From contig JAMXHR010000012.1 of NCBI GenBank assembly GCA_023955635.1, positions 62,001-126,000 on the forward strand: a stretch of DNA of 64,000 bases. Reading direction: 5' to 3'. How positions within the stretch are numbered: the first letter of the stretch is position 1; every line of letters starts with the position of its first letter. Shown here in pieces: positions 18,794-28,847 of this stretch. The DNA is from Methanosarcina sp. ERenArc_MAG2. GTDB taxonomy: Archaea; Halobacteriota; Methanosarcinia; Methanosarcinales; Methanosarcinaceae. The translations under genes and the position numbers were made by a program. The notes under the pieces were generated by a model. It was given only the letters and a program-made list of their open reading frames with translations, was not told the origin of the DNA and ran no database searches.

Positions 18794-19597
18794 TTATACT
18801 GGCCTCGCTTTTTTCAGCTGGTCATCTATACCGTCCCATTCAGGACTCCTGGGAACCACACACCTCATACCTGCAATTTCTCCGATAACTACTGGCAGAC
18901 CGTACACCTCTTCGATCATCTCAGACGTGATTACTTCCACTCCTCCATGAGCATGAACTTTTCCTCCCTTCAGAAAGATAAACCGGTCCGCATACCTGAG
19001 AGCCTGATTGAGGTCGTGCATTGTCATCACAGCTGCAATCCTGTGCTCGAGAACAATCTGCCTGATAATGGCAAGGATTTCAACCTGATTCTTCAGGTCG
19101 AGGCTGCTTGTCGGTTCGTCAAGGAGAAGGACTTTTGGTTCCTGTACTAGTGAACGTGCGATTGCAACCTTCTGGAGTTCTCCCCCGCTTATTTCATCGA
19201 TACAAGACAGGCGCAGTTTTTCCATCGAAAGTAACCTGAAAACCGAATCGACTATACGAAGGTCTTTTTCGGTAATATCCCATTTGATATGGGGCCGCCT
19301 TCCGAGCAGGACTGCATCAAAAGCGGTAAGTCTTCCTGTTTCCACATGCTGGGGGACATAGCCAATAAGGCGCGCAATTTCCATTGTTCCAAGGTCGAAC
19401 AGATTTTCTCCATCAATATTGATTGCTCCTCCTTTTGGGTGGAGAATCCTGTTAAGGCATTTTAACAGGGTGGTCTTTCCAACTCCGTTGGGCCCAAGGA
19501 TTGCGACAATCTCTCCGTCCTCTATGGAGAAAGCGATTTTATGAAGGATTTCACGGTTACGATACAAAAACTGGAGTTCTTCTACAGAAAGAATCAT
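18794..19597 (-). CDS. Metal-chelate ABC transporter ATPase (FecE/BtuD type)
   Basis: 267 residues: Walker A GPNGVGKTTL, signature ISGGELQKVAIAR, Walker B VLLLDEPTSSLD, switch His in MTMHDLN. The C-terminal extension (VEVITSEMIEEVYGLPVVI) is typical of the FecE/BtuD/HmuV group. It powers import of a siderophore, heme or corrinoid delivered by the binding protein encoded two genes upstream. Its ATG overlaps the permease stop (ATGA). A remnant of a second copy is at 8939-9053. Confidence 0.9.
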   Translation of the reverse strand: MILSVEELQFLYRNREILHKIAFSIEDGEIVAILGPNGVGKTTLLKCLNRILHPKGGAINIDGENLFDLGTMEIARLIGYVPQHVETGRLTAFDAVLLGRRPHIKWDITEKDLRIVDSVFRLLSMEKLRLSCIDEISGGELQKVAIARSLVQEPKVLLLDEPTSSLDLKNQVEILAIIRQIVLEHRIAAVMTMHDLNQALRYADRFIFLKGGKVHAHGGVEVITSEMIEEVYGLPVVIGEIAGMRCVVPRSPEWDGIDDQLKKARPV

Positions 19598-20663
19598 CTA
19601 CGATATCCCCTAAGAAGCAAATATATGAATGTAGGTGCCCCCATGAAAGCAGTGAGGACTGATACAGGTAGTACATAAGGTGACACTATAAGCCTGGCTG
19701 CAGTATCCGAAACCAGAAGGAGAATTCCTCCAAGCAAGGTGGAACCAGGTATCAGGTATCTCTGGTCGTCCCCTATGACCCGCCTGACCATGTGAGGACA
19801 GATCAGCCCTACGAACCCTATAACTCCAAGAAATGCAACGATCACTGCAGAGACCAGGGCTGCAATTACCATGCCGATTAACCTTATCTTTTCGACATTG
19901 ACACCGAGGCTCTTTGCAGTTTCATCTCCTGCATCTATGGCATTGTAATTCCAGCAGTTGGCAATGAAGAATATAACTGCAAGCAGGACAACTCCTGTCA
20001 TTATCTCAAGTTCCAGCCAGTTAACTCTCCCTACATCTCCAAAAGTCCAGAAGACAACTGCTGCAAGTTGGGTATCGTCAGCAAAGTACTGAAGGAACAT
20101 CGTCCCGGCGGTGAAAAGGGAAGAAAGCGCAACACCTGCAAGCACCATCACCTCGGGTAAAGCTCCCCGGATCCTGGAGATGAGCAGGATTACTCCGGTA
20201 GCCAGGAGGCAAAAAACAAACGCTACCATCGTTGTTAGGTAAGGATTGTTGATTATGACAGCGTCTGCAACCGTGGACTGCATCTTTCCACTCCCCAGGA
20301 TAACAACCGAGAAGGCAGCCCCGAAAGCGCCTGCATTTGAAATTCCAAGGGTAAACGGAGATCCAAGCGGGTTGCGCAGGATCGACTGCATCACTACTCC
20401 TGCTACTGAAAGTCCGGCTCCTGCAACTATCGCAGCCAGGGCTTGAGGTAGGCGGATGTTCCATATAATTGAATCCCATTTTGTAGAGACACTCTGCCCC
20501 AACATTGTTTTCAATACCTCCTCAGGAGGTATTGTTACCGCTCCTACAGAGATCGAGTAGATTAGCATAATAAAAAGGAGTAGAAGCCCCCCATTATCCA
20601 GACGTACTTTCTCCTCACGTATACTAGGTAATCTTCGGGAACTGCTCCATCGGCAAAATGCAC
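19594..20663 (-). CDS. FecCD-family ABC permease (5' end frameshifted)
   Basis: The clean frame begins at ATG 20568 and has 324 residues, nine helices, and the FecCD signatures RLPQALAAIVAGAGLSVAGV and GFVGLICPHMVRR. The first helix would then be cut. A GTG at 20663, eight bases after GGAGGG, starts a frame (VHFADGAVPEDYLVYVRRKY) that joins the permease if one base is added at the C6/G6 run 20587-20592, restoring GGLLLLFIMLIYSISVGAV as helix 1. The truncated copy near 9080 has the same length here with CCCTCC instead of C6, so the break may predate the duplication. Middle gene of the importer operon. Confidence 0.8.
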
Positions 20664-20681
20664 TTGTTTATACCCTCCGTC

Positions 20682-21890
20682 TTATTGTGGAATCTGCTTG
20701 AATCCCAGGTCTTTGTACTGTCCGTTCAGGTCAGAAAATACCGGTTTTCCAAGGAAAAAGGTATATATCTCGTCGGCTTTGGCTGCAGGGTCTACATCTT
20801 CAAACCGCTCCGGATAAAGCACTTTTCCTACAAAATAAGCGTTTGCAAGCACTGACTCATAGTTGGTGCTGTAGAAATTGTAGGGGATCACTCCATAGAC
20901 CTTGTTATTCTTTACAGCTGACAGCCCTGTTAGTGAGGTGTCATTCTTGAGTTCTCCTATGGCTCCTTCATTTCCCAGTTGGAGGGTTCCTATATCGATA
21001 AATATGTACTCGGGGTTCCAATCTACAAGTGCCTCTTTAGCAATATCCGCATGGTCCGTGCCCATTCCGGCTGCAACATTATTTGCATTTACCCAGAGGA
21101 ATGGCGGATAAGCCGGTTCTGTTGAGATTATTCCATGAGCTCCTGCACTGCTAACCCCTCCAATATAAACAGTCTTTCTTTCGGATTCAGGAATGTCTGC
21201 TGTCCTGTTTTCGAGGTCTTGCATTGTAGTGTCGATATAAGCGATTACTTCTTCTGCCCTTTCCTGTTTACCTGTTACTTCACCCATTATCCTGAGGGAG
21301 CTATTCATTTCGGCTCTGTCTTTTTCATTTGTCAAAGACCCATAAGGAAACATGACGACCGGGATGCCGGTTTTACTCTGGAGGGTGTCGGCCTCAGCGG
21401 TATTGGTTGCTGATGACTGGCCAGTTATGCCTGTTTTCAGGACAACCTGGGGGTCGATGGCAATTATCTTTTCGGGATCGTCTTTGCCTCTGAACTCTCC
21501 TATAAGAGGATAGTTCTTAAGTTGCGGGTTTGCAAGGGCATAGGGGCGGCCTTCAACATCTTCTTCTTTCTTCTCCAGACTGTCAACTCCGACTACGCTT
21601 TCTTGAGCCTGCAGGTATACAAGATAGCGCAAGCATCCTGCCCCTGAGCAGACAACTCTTTCGGCATTTTCAGGTATGGTGACATTTCTGCCGAACCCGT
21701 CTGTAATCGTGATCCCAGCCGGCTCTACTGTCGCATGGGTATTTGCAATTTCTGAAGACTCTTCGGCGGGGGCCGAAACTGCCGAATCTTCAACAGATGT
21801 GGATTTATCACTGCAGCCTGAGGTTATTATCAGCGCAGCAATGAGTACTCCTATTAAAATATTTATTTTATTACTATAATCTATTTTCAT
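20682..21890 (-). CDS. Metal-chelate/cobalamin-type ABC substrate-binding lipoprotein (copy 2)
   Basis: 402 residues, lipobox AALIITSGC, linker, then a BtuF/FepB-type fold (GFGRNVTIPENAERVVCSG; WVNANNVAAGMGTDHADIA). First gene of the intact operon binding protein-permease-ATPase. Nearly identical to the protein at 9173-10387 over the C-terminal two thirds, with clear divergence in the N-terminal linker and lobe. Concentrated divergence in one lobe while the other is homogenised points to gene conversion or recent duplication. The substrate (iron chelate, heme or corrinoid) cannot be decided from sequence. Confidence 0.9.
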   Translation of the reverse strand: MKIDYSNKINILIGVLIAALIITSGCSDKSTSVEDSAVSAPAEESSEIANTHATVEPAGITITDGFGRNVTIPENAERVVCSGAGCLRYLVYLQAQESVVGVDSLEKKEEDVEGRPYALANPQLKNYPLIGEFRGKDDPEKIIAIDPQVVLKTGITGQSSATNTAEADTLQSKTGIPVVMFPYGSLTNEKDRAEMNSSLRIMGEVTGKQERAEEVIAYIDTTMQDLENRTADIPESERKTVYIGGVSSAGAHGIISTEPAYPPFLWVNANNVAAGMGTDHADIAKEALVDWNPEYIFIDIGTLQLGNEGAIGELKNDTSLTGLSAVKNNKVYGVIPYNFYSTNYESVLANAYFVGKVLYPERFEDVDPAAKADEIYTFFLGKPVFSDLNGQYKDLGFKQIPQ

Positions 21891-22855
21891 ATTACTTTCC
21901 TCTGATTTGATAGAGCAAACGTCTTACATAAAGTTAACTAAATTTTCTGTTTATTGTTATAATCTCAACAGTTTTCTGAAAATGGTGTGAGCAGTTGTGA
22001 CTTTTAATCAAATTAAAAATAAATTAGCTAAATTAACAGTATACACCTGGAATCATTATTCTTTGAACTACTGAAAACATCCCACATGCCTGCGGCTGTT
22101 TTTTGATTAATTGATGCCTGCAAAAAAGTGGCCCCCACAAAAATTACTCCGGTAAAGTATTAGTTAAATGGTCCTCCCAAACAAATGTGTAAACTAAGGA
22201 TTTACAATGCTTATTTTAGGTAATAGGCATATATTCAGAGTTTTCCCCAACAAAAGTACATTCCAAAAATCGATTTTTACAGAAATAAACTGGATTAAAC
22301 ATTAAAAGTGATAACTGAGTGAGATATGAGCTTTATTTTTTGACAAATCCTATTTATTTGTAATCATGGTATTTTATTCAATTTTCCTCCATAAAAATTC
22401 AATGTTAAATATAAGGATTAATAAGCTTTTAATTTGAAAAATGAACCGATTAATTCCCTTTTAATAACAACTAAACTATTAAAAACATGTATTTCTATTG
22501 AGGAAGCACTAAAACCACATTTAATCTGGTAAATAAGATTCAATAACCCTTAAAAATGGATCATTTTTTGAGGACCCTATAGTTAAAGCATTATGTTGGA
22601 AAATCGCTATACATGGTACGAAGTTGTGCATAAAATTCGTTAACTGATGACCATGGGGTACATTCTAAAGAGAATAGTCTACTTGAGCGAGCAAAGCGAG
22701 TGAAATAGACCGCGTACTCCCGAGGCGCAATTCGGGCGAGGCGCAATTCGGGCGAGGCGCAATTCGGGCGAGGTGCAATTTGGAAGCCTAAACTCTGCTG
22801 GTGCAATTCGAGAAACGAATCGTAGCAAGCAGCAAGGTGTAAAGCATTCGGGTGT
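21891..22855. other. Spacer with conserved promoter region and 16-bp tandem repeats
   Basis: The first 120 bp upstream of the ABC operon resemble the region upstream of copy 1 (TTAACTAAATT block). The rest is AT-rich up to about 22660, then switches to a GC-rich stretch carrying the tandem repeats listed at 22721-22784. No gene recognised. Confidence 0.45.
22721..22784. repeat. Four tandem 16-bp repeats (CGAGGCGCAATTCGGG)
   Basis: Three exact copies (22721-22736, 22737-22752, 22753-22768) and a fourth with three changes (22769-22784). Related fragments (GAGCGAGCAAAGCGAG; GTGCAATTCGAG) flank them. The GC content differs sharply from the AT-rich surroundings. It lies just beyond the 3' end of nadA. 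Confidence 0.8.
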
Positions 22856-23770
22856 TTAGCGGATTTTTACTGCAAGCATTCGGTCAAGCGCCTTTTTTGC
22901 CCTGGCTCTCACATTTTGGGGAACAGTCACTATATGCTGCATTTCATTAAGAGATATCAGGACTTTCTCCAAATTGACCATTTTCATGCTCGGGCAACAG
23001 GTAAACTCTGATATACAGTAATATGTTTTTTCTGGAGCTGCCTTAAGGAGCCCATGGATGAGTCCGCATTCCGTACCTATAATGAACTCGTTTGCAGGAG
23101 AGTTTTTTGCGTACGTTATCATTCCTCGAGTGCTTGCTATGTAGTCTGCGAGTTCGAGGACCTCGGGACGGCACTCGGGATGCGCAATAAATTTGGCTTT
23201 TGGGTGCTTTTCCTTTATTTTCAGTACATCTTCTCTCAGGATCTGGTGATGTGTGGGGCAGTGCCCTTCCCAGGGAATAACTTTTTTGTCAGTCCGAGCT
23301 GCAACATAAGCAGCCAGGTTTTTGTCGGGCACAAAGATTATCTCGTCTGCTTCCAGGGAATTTACTACCTCTACAGCATTGGCGGATGTACAGCAGATAT
23401 AAGACTCGGCCTTGATAGCCGCCGAGCTGTTCACATAGCAGACAACCAGGGCATCAGGATGGTTTTCTTTTTCTCTCTTAAGACCTTCTACACTCACCAT
23501 GTCAGCCATAGGGCAGGTGGCATCGATTTCCGGCAGGAGGACAGTCTTGTCAGGACAGAGAATTGCAGCACTTTCCCCCATAAAGTGGACACCACAAAAC
23601 ACAATAACATCAGCACTCTGACGGACAGCTTCCTGACTCAGGCCGAGAGAGTCTCCTACAAAATCTGCAATGTCCTGAACTTCAGGACGGGAATAATAAT
23701 GAGCAAGAATAACTGCATTTCGTTTTAGCTTGAGTTCTTTGACCCTTTCTATAAGCTCTGCTTGCTGCAT
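22856..23770 (-). CDS. nadA: Quinolinate synthase NadA
   Basis: 304 residues, normal for archaeal NadA. It condenses iminoaspartate with dihydroxyacetone phosphate to quinolinate using a 4Fe-4S cluster. Visible hallmarks: [20 protein letters not shown] at the N-terminus, [32 protein letters not shown] and a C-terminal [14 protein letters not shown]; Cys residues for the cluster sit in the last two segments and in IVFCGVHFM. Start ATG at 23770 with GGTGG upstream and a TATA-like element GAGATATAAATC at 23801. It forms a NAD-synthesis cluster with nadX and nadC. Confidence 0.95.
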   Translation of the reverse strand: MQQAELIERVKELKLKRNAVILAHYYSRPEVQDIADFVGDSLGLSQEAVRQSADVIVFCGVHFMGESAAILCPDKTVLLPEIDATCPMADMVSVEGLKREKENHPDALVVCYVNSSAAIKAESYICCTSANAVEVVNSLEADEIIFVPDKNLAAYVAARTDKKVIPWEGHCPTHHQILREDVLKIKEKHPKAKFIAHPECRPEVLELADYIASTRGMITYAKNSPANEFIIGTECGLIHGLLKAAPEKTYYCISEFTCCPSMKMVNLEKVLISLNEMQHIVTVPQNVRARAKKALDRMLAVKIR

Positions 23771-24248
23771 GGGACCACCGTAAGTTTTTGAAATAAGATC
23801 GAGATATAAATCATAAGATCAAGATAAGCCGATTAGCTCAGCTGACTAACGTAAAGGAATTTAATACAATTTAACACAAAGGCACGTTGAACGTAAAAAG
23901 AGTGCAACAAAGGTAATCTCATCCAGCACGCTCTTTTTGCACACATGCCATCTGCTTCTGAGAACGTACCTGCTTAACTCCCCCGCACTATATATTATTT
24001 GTGAGCCTCCGGTGTTCCTCTTCGGGATCACAGGAAATCGAAGATTTTCCGGGAGTTGCGATGTAATCGCAAAGCACGAGGTCCTTCTTACTGCGCTCGA
24101 GAGGACAAATTTGCAAAGTTACAACTTTTCCATGTCTGACATGCTTTCCGCGGTTATAGAAGATGAAATGAGTTAGTCACAACATTGAAGTCTTATCTAT
24201 AATGAAAAAAATAAGGCGGCAGGCTAGCCGCATAGTCCTCCTGCCACT
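23771..24248. other. Spacer between nadX and nadA
   Basis: Contains the nadA promoter (TATA-like at 23801-23812). A 79-codon open frame at 23937-24176 shows no recognisable protein features. The sequence GCCGATTAGCTCAGCTGA near 23829 resembles a tRNA 5' half but has no matching 3' half. Confidence 0.4.
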
Positions 24249-25064
24249 TTAGGTTCCAAGCTGGACAGGGCTCAGAATCTTATTGAGGGTAGAAATTGCA
24301 GACAGGGCTGCAAGGTAGCTGGTTTTAGGGTTTTCCGGGGAGGGAAGATTTTCTACCCTTGTGAAAAACTTGCCGAATTTTCCTTCAACAGTAATCTCAT
24401 GTACGTTTCTGGACAGGGCAGGGTCAGCAATGACTCTCACTTTTGTCCGCTCAAAGCCTATGCCTGCAAGGCTTATTGTGGCTGCCACATTTACATTTGC
24501 AGGAAATGCTTTTACTGCGTCTGAGGCAGGACCTTCGAAAAGCAGGGTTTCTTTTTCGATCTTGTCGAGTTCGATTCCCAGTGCTGTAACATGTGGAGCC
24601 CCTATGAGCCCTGAAGGCGGTTTTCTGGTAGTAAGGGTAACTGATGAGATTTCCGCTGCTGACGCGGAATTTATTCCGTCTATGCCAACAACTGCGCCTG
24701 AAGGGAAATAGAGCTTGCAGTTATTTTGCTTTGCAAGTCTAAAGAGCCTTTCTCTGAGCTCTTCGTCCGCAAGAGCACCTACGCTGAGAACCATCACATC
24801 GCGCCCCTCTTCAAGGGCCTGCGGTACTATGAACCTGACAGCGTTTTGAGAGGCACTTTCTATAACAAGATCCACGCTACGCAACAATTCTTCGATCTTC
24901 ATACAGGCAGGACTGCACTTTTTCAGGGAAGCTGCAAGTTCAAGGACCTTGCTCTCAGACGAGTCCGAGAGAGCATACAGCTCCGCATTAATAGTCCCGT
25001 CGTCAATAGCCCTGCAAATCTGTCCGCCAATAAATCCGCAACCAATAATTCCTATTTTCAGCAT
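24249..25064 (-). CDS. nadX: L-aspartate dehydrogenase NadX
   Basis: 271 residues from ATG 25064, chosen because CAGGAGA lies directly upstream; an upstream in-frame ATG (25100) lacks a site. Rossmann motif IGIIGCGFIGGQICRAI, then the DUF108 catalytic domain with SGAVVGIDGINSA and KAFPANVNVAATISLAGIG. It oxidises aspartate to iminoaspartate with NAD(P), the substrate of NadA, replacing the oxygen-dependent oxidase NadB, as expected in an anaerobe. Divergent from nadC across a 258-bp promoter region. Confidence 0.93.
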   Translation of the reverse strand: MLKIGIIGCGFIGGQICRAIDDGTINAELYALSDSSESKVLELAASLKKCSPACMKIEELLRSVDLVIESASQNAVRFIVPQALEEGRDVMVLSVGALADEELRERLFRLAKQNNCKLYFPSGAVVGIDGINSASAAEISSVTLTTRKPPSGLIGAPHVTALGIELDKIEKETLLFEGPASDAVKAFPANVNVAATISLAGIGFERTKVRVIADPALSRNVHEITVEGKFGKFFTRVENLPSPENPKTSYLAALSAISTLNKILSPVQLGT

Positions 25065-25240
25065 TCGAGTCTCCTGAGAAATAGTCAATAATTTGATCAT
25101 TATTTATATCATTACTTAGCATCAGGCTTCATAAGCCTGAGGACCGGGATACTGTATTCTGTTCTCTCTCTTTAAATCTTCTGTTGGATTTCTACTCTTT
25201 CCAAAAAAATGTATCCTACTCTCTATCCATTCATAATCCA

Positions 25241-25250
25241 TTTATAAATA
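25241..25250 (+). promoter_or_regulatory. TATA box of nadC
   Basis: TTTATAAATA followed by TACAAAACC; the predicted start near 25272 leaves a leader of about 50 nt. A second weaker CTTATAAATT lies at 25284. Confidence 0.45.
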
Positions 25251-25322
25251 TACAAAACCTGAAAGTAAAAAACACCGTACATCTTATAAATTCGGGAAAC
25301 ATAAAATACCGGGGTAAAAATC

Positions 25323-26147
25323 ATGCTTATCAAAGAAATTGAAAGCTTTATAGAAGAGGATCTGGGGTACGATGATGTTTCATGCACTATTGTGCCTGAC
25401 AGACCTTCAGAAGCCGTTATTTTCACAAAAGAGGACTGTATCATTGCCGGGATTAAAGAAGCCGGATCAATTTTCTGCTATCTTGGGATTCAGGCCGAAA
25501 CCAACCTTAAAGACGGGGACCGCCTCAAAGAAGGAGATGTAATTTTCAGGCTAAAAGGTGGGGCAGTTTCCATTCTCAGGGCAGAAAGGCTTACTCTGAA
25601 TTTCCTCGGGCACCTGAGCGGGATTGCAACCCTTACCCGGGCCTGCATGGATATAGTAAGGCAGAATTCGGAAAATACGAGGGTGGCATGCACCCGAAAA
25701 ACCACTCCAGGCATAAGGAAATTCGAAAAGCTGGCTGTAGTTGCAGGCGGAGGAGATCCCCATAGGTTCAACCTTTCGGACTCAGTGATGATTAAAGACA
25801 ACCATATCAAACTTATGGGAATCGAAGCCGCAATTGAGGCAGCGAAAAAAACCGGCTTCACCCGAAAAATAGAAGTTGAAGTCGAGTCTGCAAACGACGC
25901 TGTAATAGCTGCGAAACTCGGAGCTGATATTATCATGCTAGATAACATGAAGCCCGATGCAGTCCGAGAAACTCTGGAGATACTTAAAGAAAAAGGGCTT
26001 AGAGATCTGGTTATTGTGGAAGCGTCCGGAGGAATTTCTCAGGCAAACCTTGAAGGTTATGCAAAAACAGGGGTGGATATCATATCTATGGGTTCCCTCA
26101 TCCATAAATCCAGATGGATAGACATGAGCCTGGAAATAATCAATTGA
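25323..26147 (+). CDS. nadC: Quinolinate phosphoribosyltransferase NadC
   Basis: 274 residues, full length. It converts quinolinate plus PRPP to nicotinate mononucleotide and CO2. Motifs: EDLGYDDVSC near the start, TLNFLGHLSGIAT, ACTRKTTPGIRKFEKLAV with the PRPP/quinolinate-binding Arg and Lys, HRFNLSDSVMIKDNHI, EVEVESANDA, MLDNMKPD and the C-terminal GVDIISMGSLIHKS. Completes aspartate-to-NaMN together with nadX and nadA. Confidence 0.95.
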   Translation: MLIKEIESFIEEDLGYDDVSCTIVPDRPSEAVIFTKEDCIIAGIKEAGSIFCYLGIQAETNLKDGDRLKEGDVIFRLKGGAVSILRAERLTLNFLGHLSGIATLTRACMDIVRQNSENTRVACTRKTTPGIRKFEKLAVVAGGGDPHRFNLSDSVMIKDNHIKLMGIEAAIEAAKKTGFTRKIEVEVESANDAVIAAKLGADIIMLDNMKPDAVRETLEILKEKGLRDLVIVEASGGISQANLEGYAKTGVDIISMGSLIHKSRWIDMSLEIIN

Positions 26148-26164
26148 AAATCACGAATTAAGAA

Positions 26165-26487
26165 AGCTAAAAAGTGTAGTAGGCTTTTTCCGAGCTGACA
26201 GAGAAATATCTATTAAAACCACAATTCAGAATATCTTTTCTCCGACAGGTCTTCTTTCTTCCACAGATATCTATAAAGAGGCTAGCAGAGCAATTGTCAT
26301 TATCAAAGGTGACCACAAATACCTGAACATAGATGACATCTCAGCTGAAATATAAATTCTATCAAGAGCCGTAGGGCATGTCTTTAAGGGAATAATCATG
26401 CGCATTGGCGCGTATCCTCAGGTCCTGTCCGTACTCACTCTGGAGTCAGCCCGTGACTCCTCTGACATCACCAGCTCTGAAAGTTGA
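26165..26487 (+). pseudogene. C-terminal remnant of a tubulin/FtsZ-like protein
   Basis: Without a start codon, the frame ending at 26355 reads VVGFFRADREISIKTTIQN then GLLSSTDIYKEASRAIVIIK, and a second frame reads ILSRAVGHVFKGIIMRIGAY with PQVLSVLTLESA, stopping at 26487. Order and spacing resemble the C-terminal half of FtsZ/CetZ-like proteins. Truncated at the 5' end and frameshifted; the IS630 element starts 74 bp further on. Moderate recognition only. Confidence 0.4.
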
Positions 26488-26560
26488 TTTTTGAAAACTA
26501 TCTGAATCCCAATTATGGGAAAAATAGTGAGGAGTAGGCGAGGAACAAAGTCTCACCTAG

Positions 26561-27729
26561 TGTCGCGAAAATTTAATTCTTTGTTAACTTTATAAGCTCT
26601 GAATCCCTTTACATCTTCATGCTTACTATTAACCTTGAAGATCACGAGGTAAATTTCCTTCTTGACTTTGTGAGAAAAGGACATAAAAGTGCACGAGAAA
26701 TCACCAGAGCACGTGTCCTCCTCCTTTCAAACCAGCATAAAACAGGTACAGAGATAGCGAAAACATTAGGTATTTCCAGGAATACTACTTTTAATATCAG
26801 GAAACGATACGTTGAAGAAGGTCTTCCGAGTTCTCTTTTGACAAACCACGACCTGGTCAACCTATAAAATACACCGAAAAACATGTTGCAGAAATAATTG
26901 CGCTCGCATGTACCAGTTCTCCCGATGGAAGCAAGAGATGGTCGCTTACACTGCTTACTGAAGAACTGAAGAAAAAAGAAGGATTTGAAACAATAAACAA
27001 AGAGAGCATCAGGCTTATTCTAAAAAAGCAAAACTAAACCCTGGTTAAGACGTATGTGGTGCATTCAGACGATTGATACCGAATATAGAGACAGGATGTA
27101 CGACATTCTTAATCTGTACGAAGAGGATTACGACCCTAAAAACCCTATTATCTGTCTTGACGAGAAACCAAAGCAACTGCTTGGAGATAAGAGAATTCCC
27201 ATTCCTATGAAGCCTGGAAGTTCAGAAAAATATGATTATGAATATGTCAGAAATAAAACAGCAAACATATTCATGGCAGTAGAGTTCAAAGCAGGAAAAA
27301 GGGTGACTCAGGTAACCAAAAGAAGAACTATGAAGGATTTTGCACAATTCGTGAAAATTCTCGTTACCGAAGAATATTCTGAAGGTGAAGTCATCCGACT
27401 GGTTACGGATAATCTCAACATCCATAAAGAAAAGTCCTTCTACGAAACATTCAGTGAAGAGGAAGCAAAACAGATTCTGGACAAGATAGAATTCCATTTT
27501 ACGCCAAAACATGCAAGTTGGCTTAATGCAGCAGAAATAGAGATCAATGTGATGGATATTGAATGTACAGACAGAAGGATCGGTGATATGGAGAAACTTA
27601 CCCGCGAAGTGAATGCATGGGCAAAGAGAAGGAATGAACAAAAAAGAAAATAGAATGGAAATTTACGAAGAAGAATGCAGATGAGAAAATGTCAAAATAT
27701 TATGTGAAATAATTAAATTGCCACGACAC
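26561..27729 (+). mobile_element. IS630-family insertion sequence
   Basis: 1,169 bp. Terminal inverted repeats GTGTCGCGAAAATTTAATT (26561) and inverted GTGTCGTGGCAATTTAATT (ending 27729) are flanked by a TA duplication (26559-26560 and 27730-27731), the hallmark target of IS630/Tc1 elements. It carries one frameshifted transposase and has inserted in the 3' end of a surface-protein gene. Confidence 0.85.
26619..27653 (+). pseudogene. IS630-type transposase, frameshifted
   Basis: N-terminal helix-turn-helix (TGTEIAKTLGISRNTTFNIR) from ATG 26619, then a break near 26838 (CTTTTGAC; one T added gives LFDKPRPGQPIKYTEKH), the second HTH region (DGSKRWSLTLLTEELKKKEG), a further frame change at the A6 run 27022-27027, and the DDE domain from about 27030: CLDEKPKQLL (first D), VTDNLNIHKEKSF (second D) and FTPKHASWLNAAEIEINV (final E). 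The catalytic triad is complete once the frames are joined. The end RREVNAWAKRRNEQ-like tail is normal for the family. Confidence 0.8.
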
Positions 27730-28847
27730 TAGTTTCAAATCTTTCTCATATTTTTTCTTCAACATACAATATCCTACAACAATCATAAACAGCGGTAGAG
27801 AAATTGCAATAAGTATTCTAGCTGCTCCCATTGGATTCTTTATTCTACTGTTCCCTTTTCCTGCGCTTCCGTTCAAAGTTGCCTTTCCTTCGTCTCCCAG
27901 CAGCATTTCCTGTATTTTTTCTGCTCCCCTAATTTCCTTTTTTCTTCCTGTCCGGAATATTCCGTTATTGCAAAAGAAGAGTAGCCAGGCGTTTCCGCTT
28001 TAAAATAAACGTAATTCTCATCTTCTTTAACTTTTTCCGTGTGAAGAGGCTGCCAACCTTTATCGTACAATTGAAGGGTCACCAGGGATTCATTGATATT
28101 CTTATCTTCAATCCATGCCTTTTCAACTTTAAACCCTACAAATCCATTTTTAAGAGAAGTAGGAAGTCCTGCTCCTTTATTTCCTACCCATATATTCACA
28201 TATTTATATATTTTGCCAGGAGAGGCTTTTGGGACTAAAACAGATCTATTCTTGAGTACTTCTGCAATCGTTGTCGTTTTCTTAAATGTCATTATTGGAT
28301 CAAATTCGATATATGTAATGGTGACATTTTCTACGAAATCGAATCTGACAGGATAACCACTCATAATACTCCTGGTGACAAGCTCCTTGGCATAAATATT
28401 TGTGGCTGGTTCTCTGGAAACAACGCCGCTTCCTGAACTGCTGCTGGAGGAACTGGAACTTCCGCCTCCTCCGCTTTCTTCGGTACTTGAGTTCTCTGTA
28501 CTTGAATTCTCTGTACTTGAATTCTCTGTACTTGAATTTACATTACTTACATTTGCATTACTTACATTTCCGTTACTTGAGTTTTCTTTACTTGAGTTTT
28601 CGCTACTTGAATTTCCTATATCTGAATTTCCTGTATCTGTATTTCCTGTATCTGAATGTCCGATGTCTGGATTTTCAATAGTTGAATTTCCGATGTCCGG
28701 ATTTTCAATAGTTGAATTTCCAATAGTTGAATTTCCATCATTTCCTAGATTTCCATCTAGAGCAGATGCCATGCCAGGAGTCATTCCAGGGATTATTAGC
28801 ATCATCAATAATATATAAATTAAAGAACCAAAAAAACCAGCTTTCAT
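27700..28847 (-). CDS. PGF-type surface protein, C-terminus altered by IS630
   Basis: Signal peptide (IYILLMMLIIPGMTPGMASA), then about 100 residues of Asn/Ser/Thr/Glu repeats built on NSTIENPDIG and NSSTE units, a Gly/Ser tract, and a PGF-pre-PGF-like domain (PVRFDFVENVTITYIEFDP, EKVKEDENYVYFKAETPGYSSFAI). At the T6 run 27915-27920 (minus-strand A6) one added base joins EEKRKLGEQ to KIQEMLLGDEG and a C-terminal membrane helix ARILIAISLPLFMIVVGYCM. The last codons and stop lie inside the IS630 right end, so the native tail is lost. Probably a cell-surface protein with sequon-rich, heavily glycosylated stalk. Confidence 0.7.

Noticed and set aside
22721-22784. CRISPR-like repeat array.
   Set aside because: The repeats are contiguous without spacers and only 16 bp long; no cas genes nearby.
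23828-23850. tRNA-like GCCGATTAGCTCAGCTGA.
   Set aside because: No anticodon arm, T-arm or acceptor partner follows within 80 bases; a chance match to the D-arm consensus.
27915-27920. Programmed frameshift to add a membrane anchor to the surface protein.
   Set aside because: The same one-base loss occurs in many unrelated genes here, so a base-calling error is the simpler explanation.
28400-28818. Plus-strand open frames with Leu/Phe/Tyr repeats opposite the surface protein.
   Set aside because: They mirror the Asn/Ser/Glu repeat coding of the minus-strand gene and have no start site.
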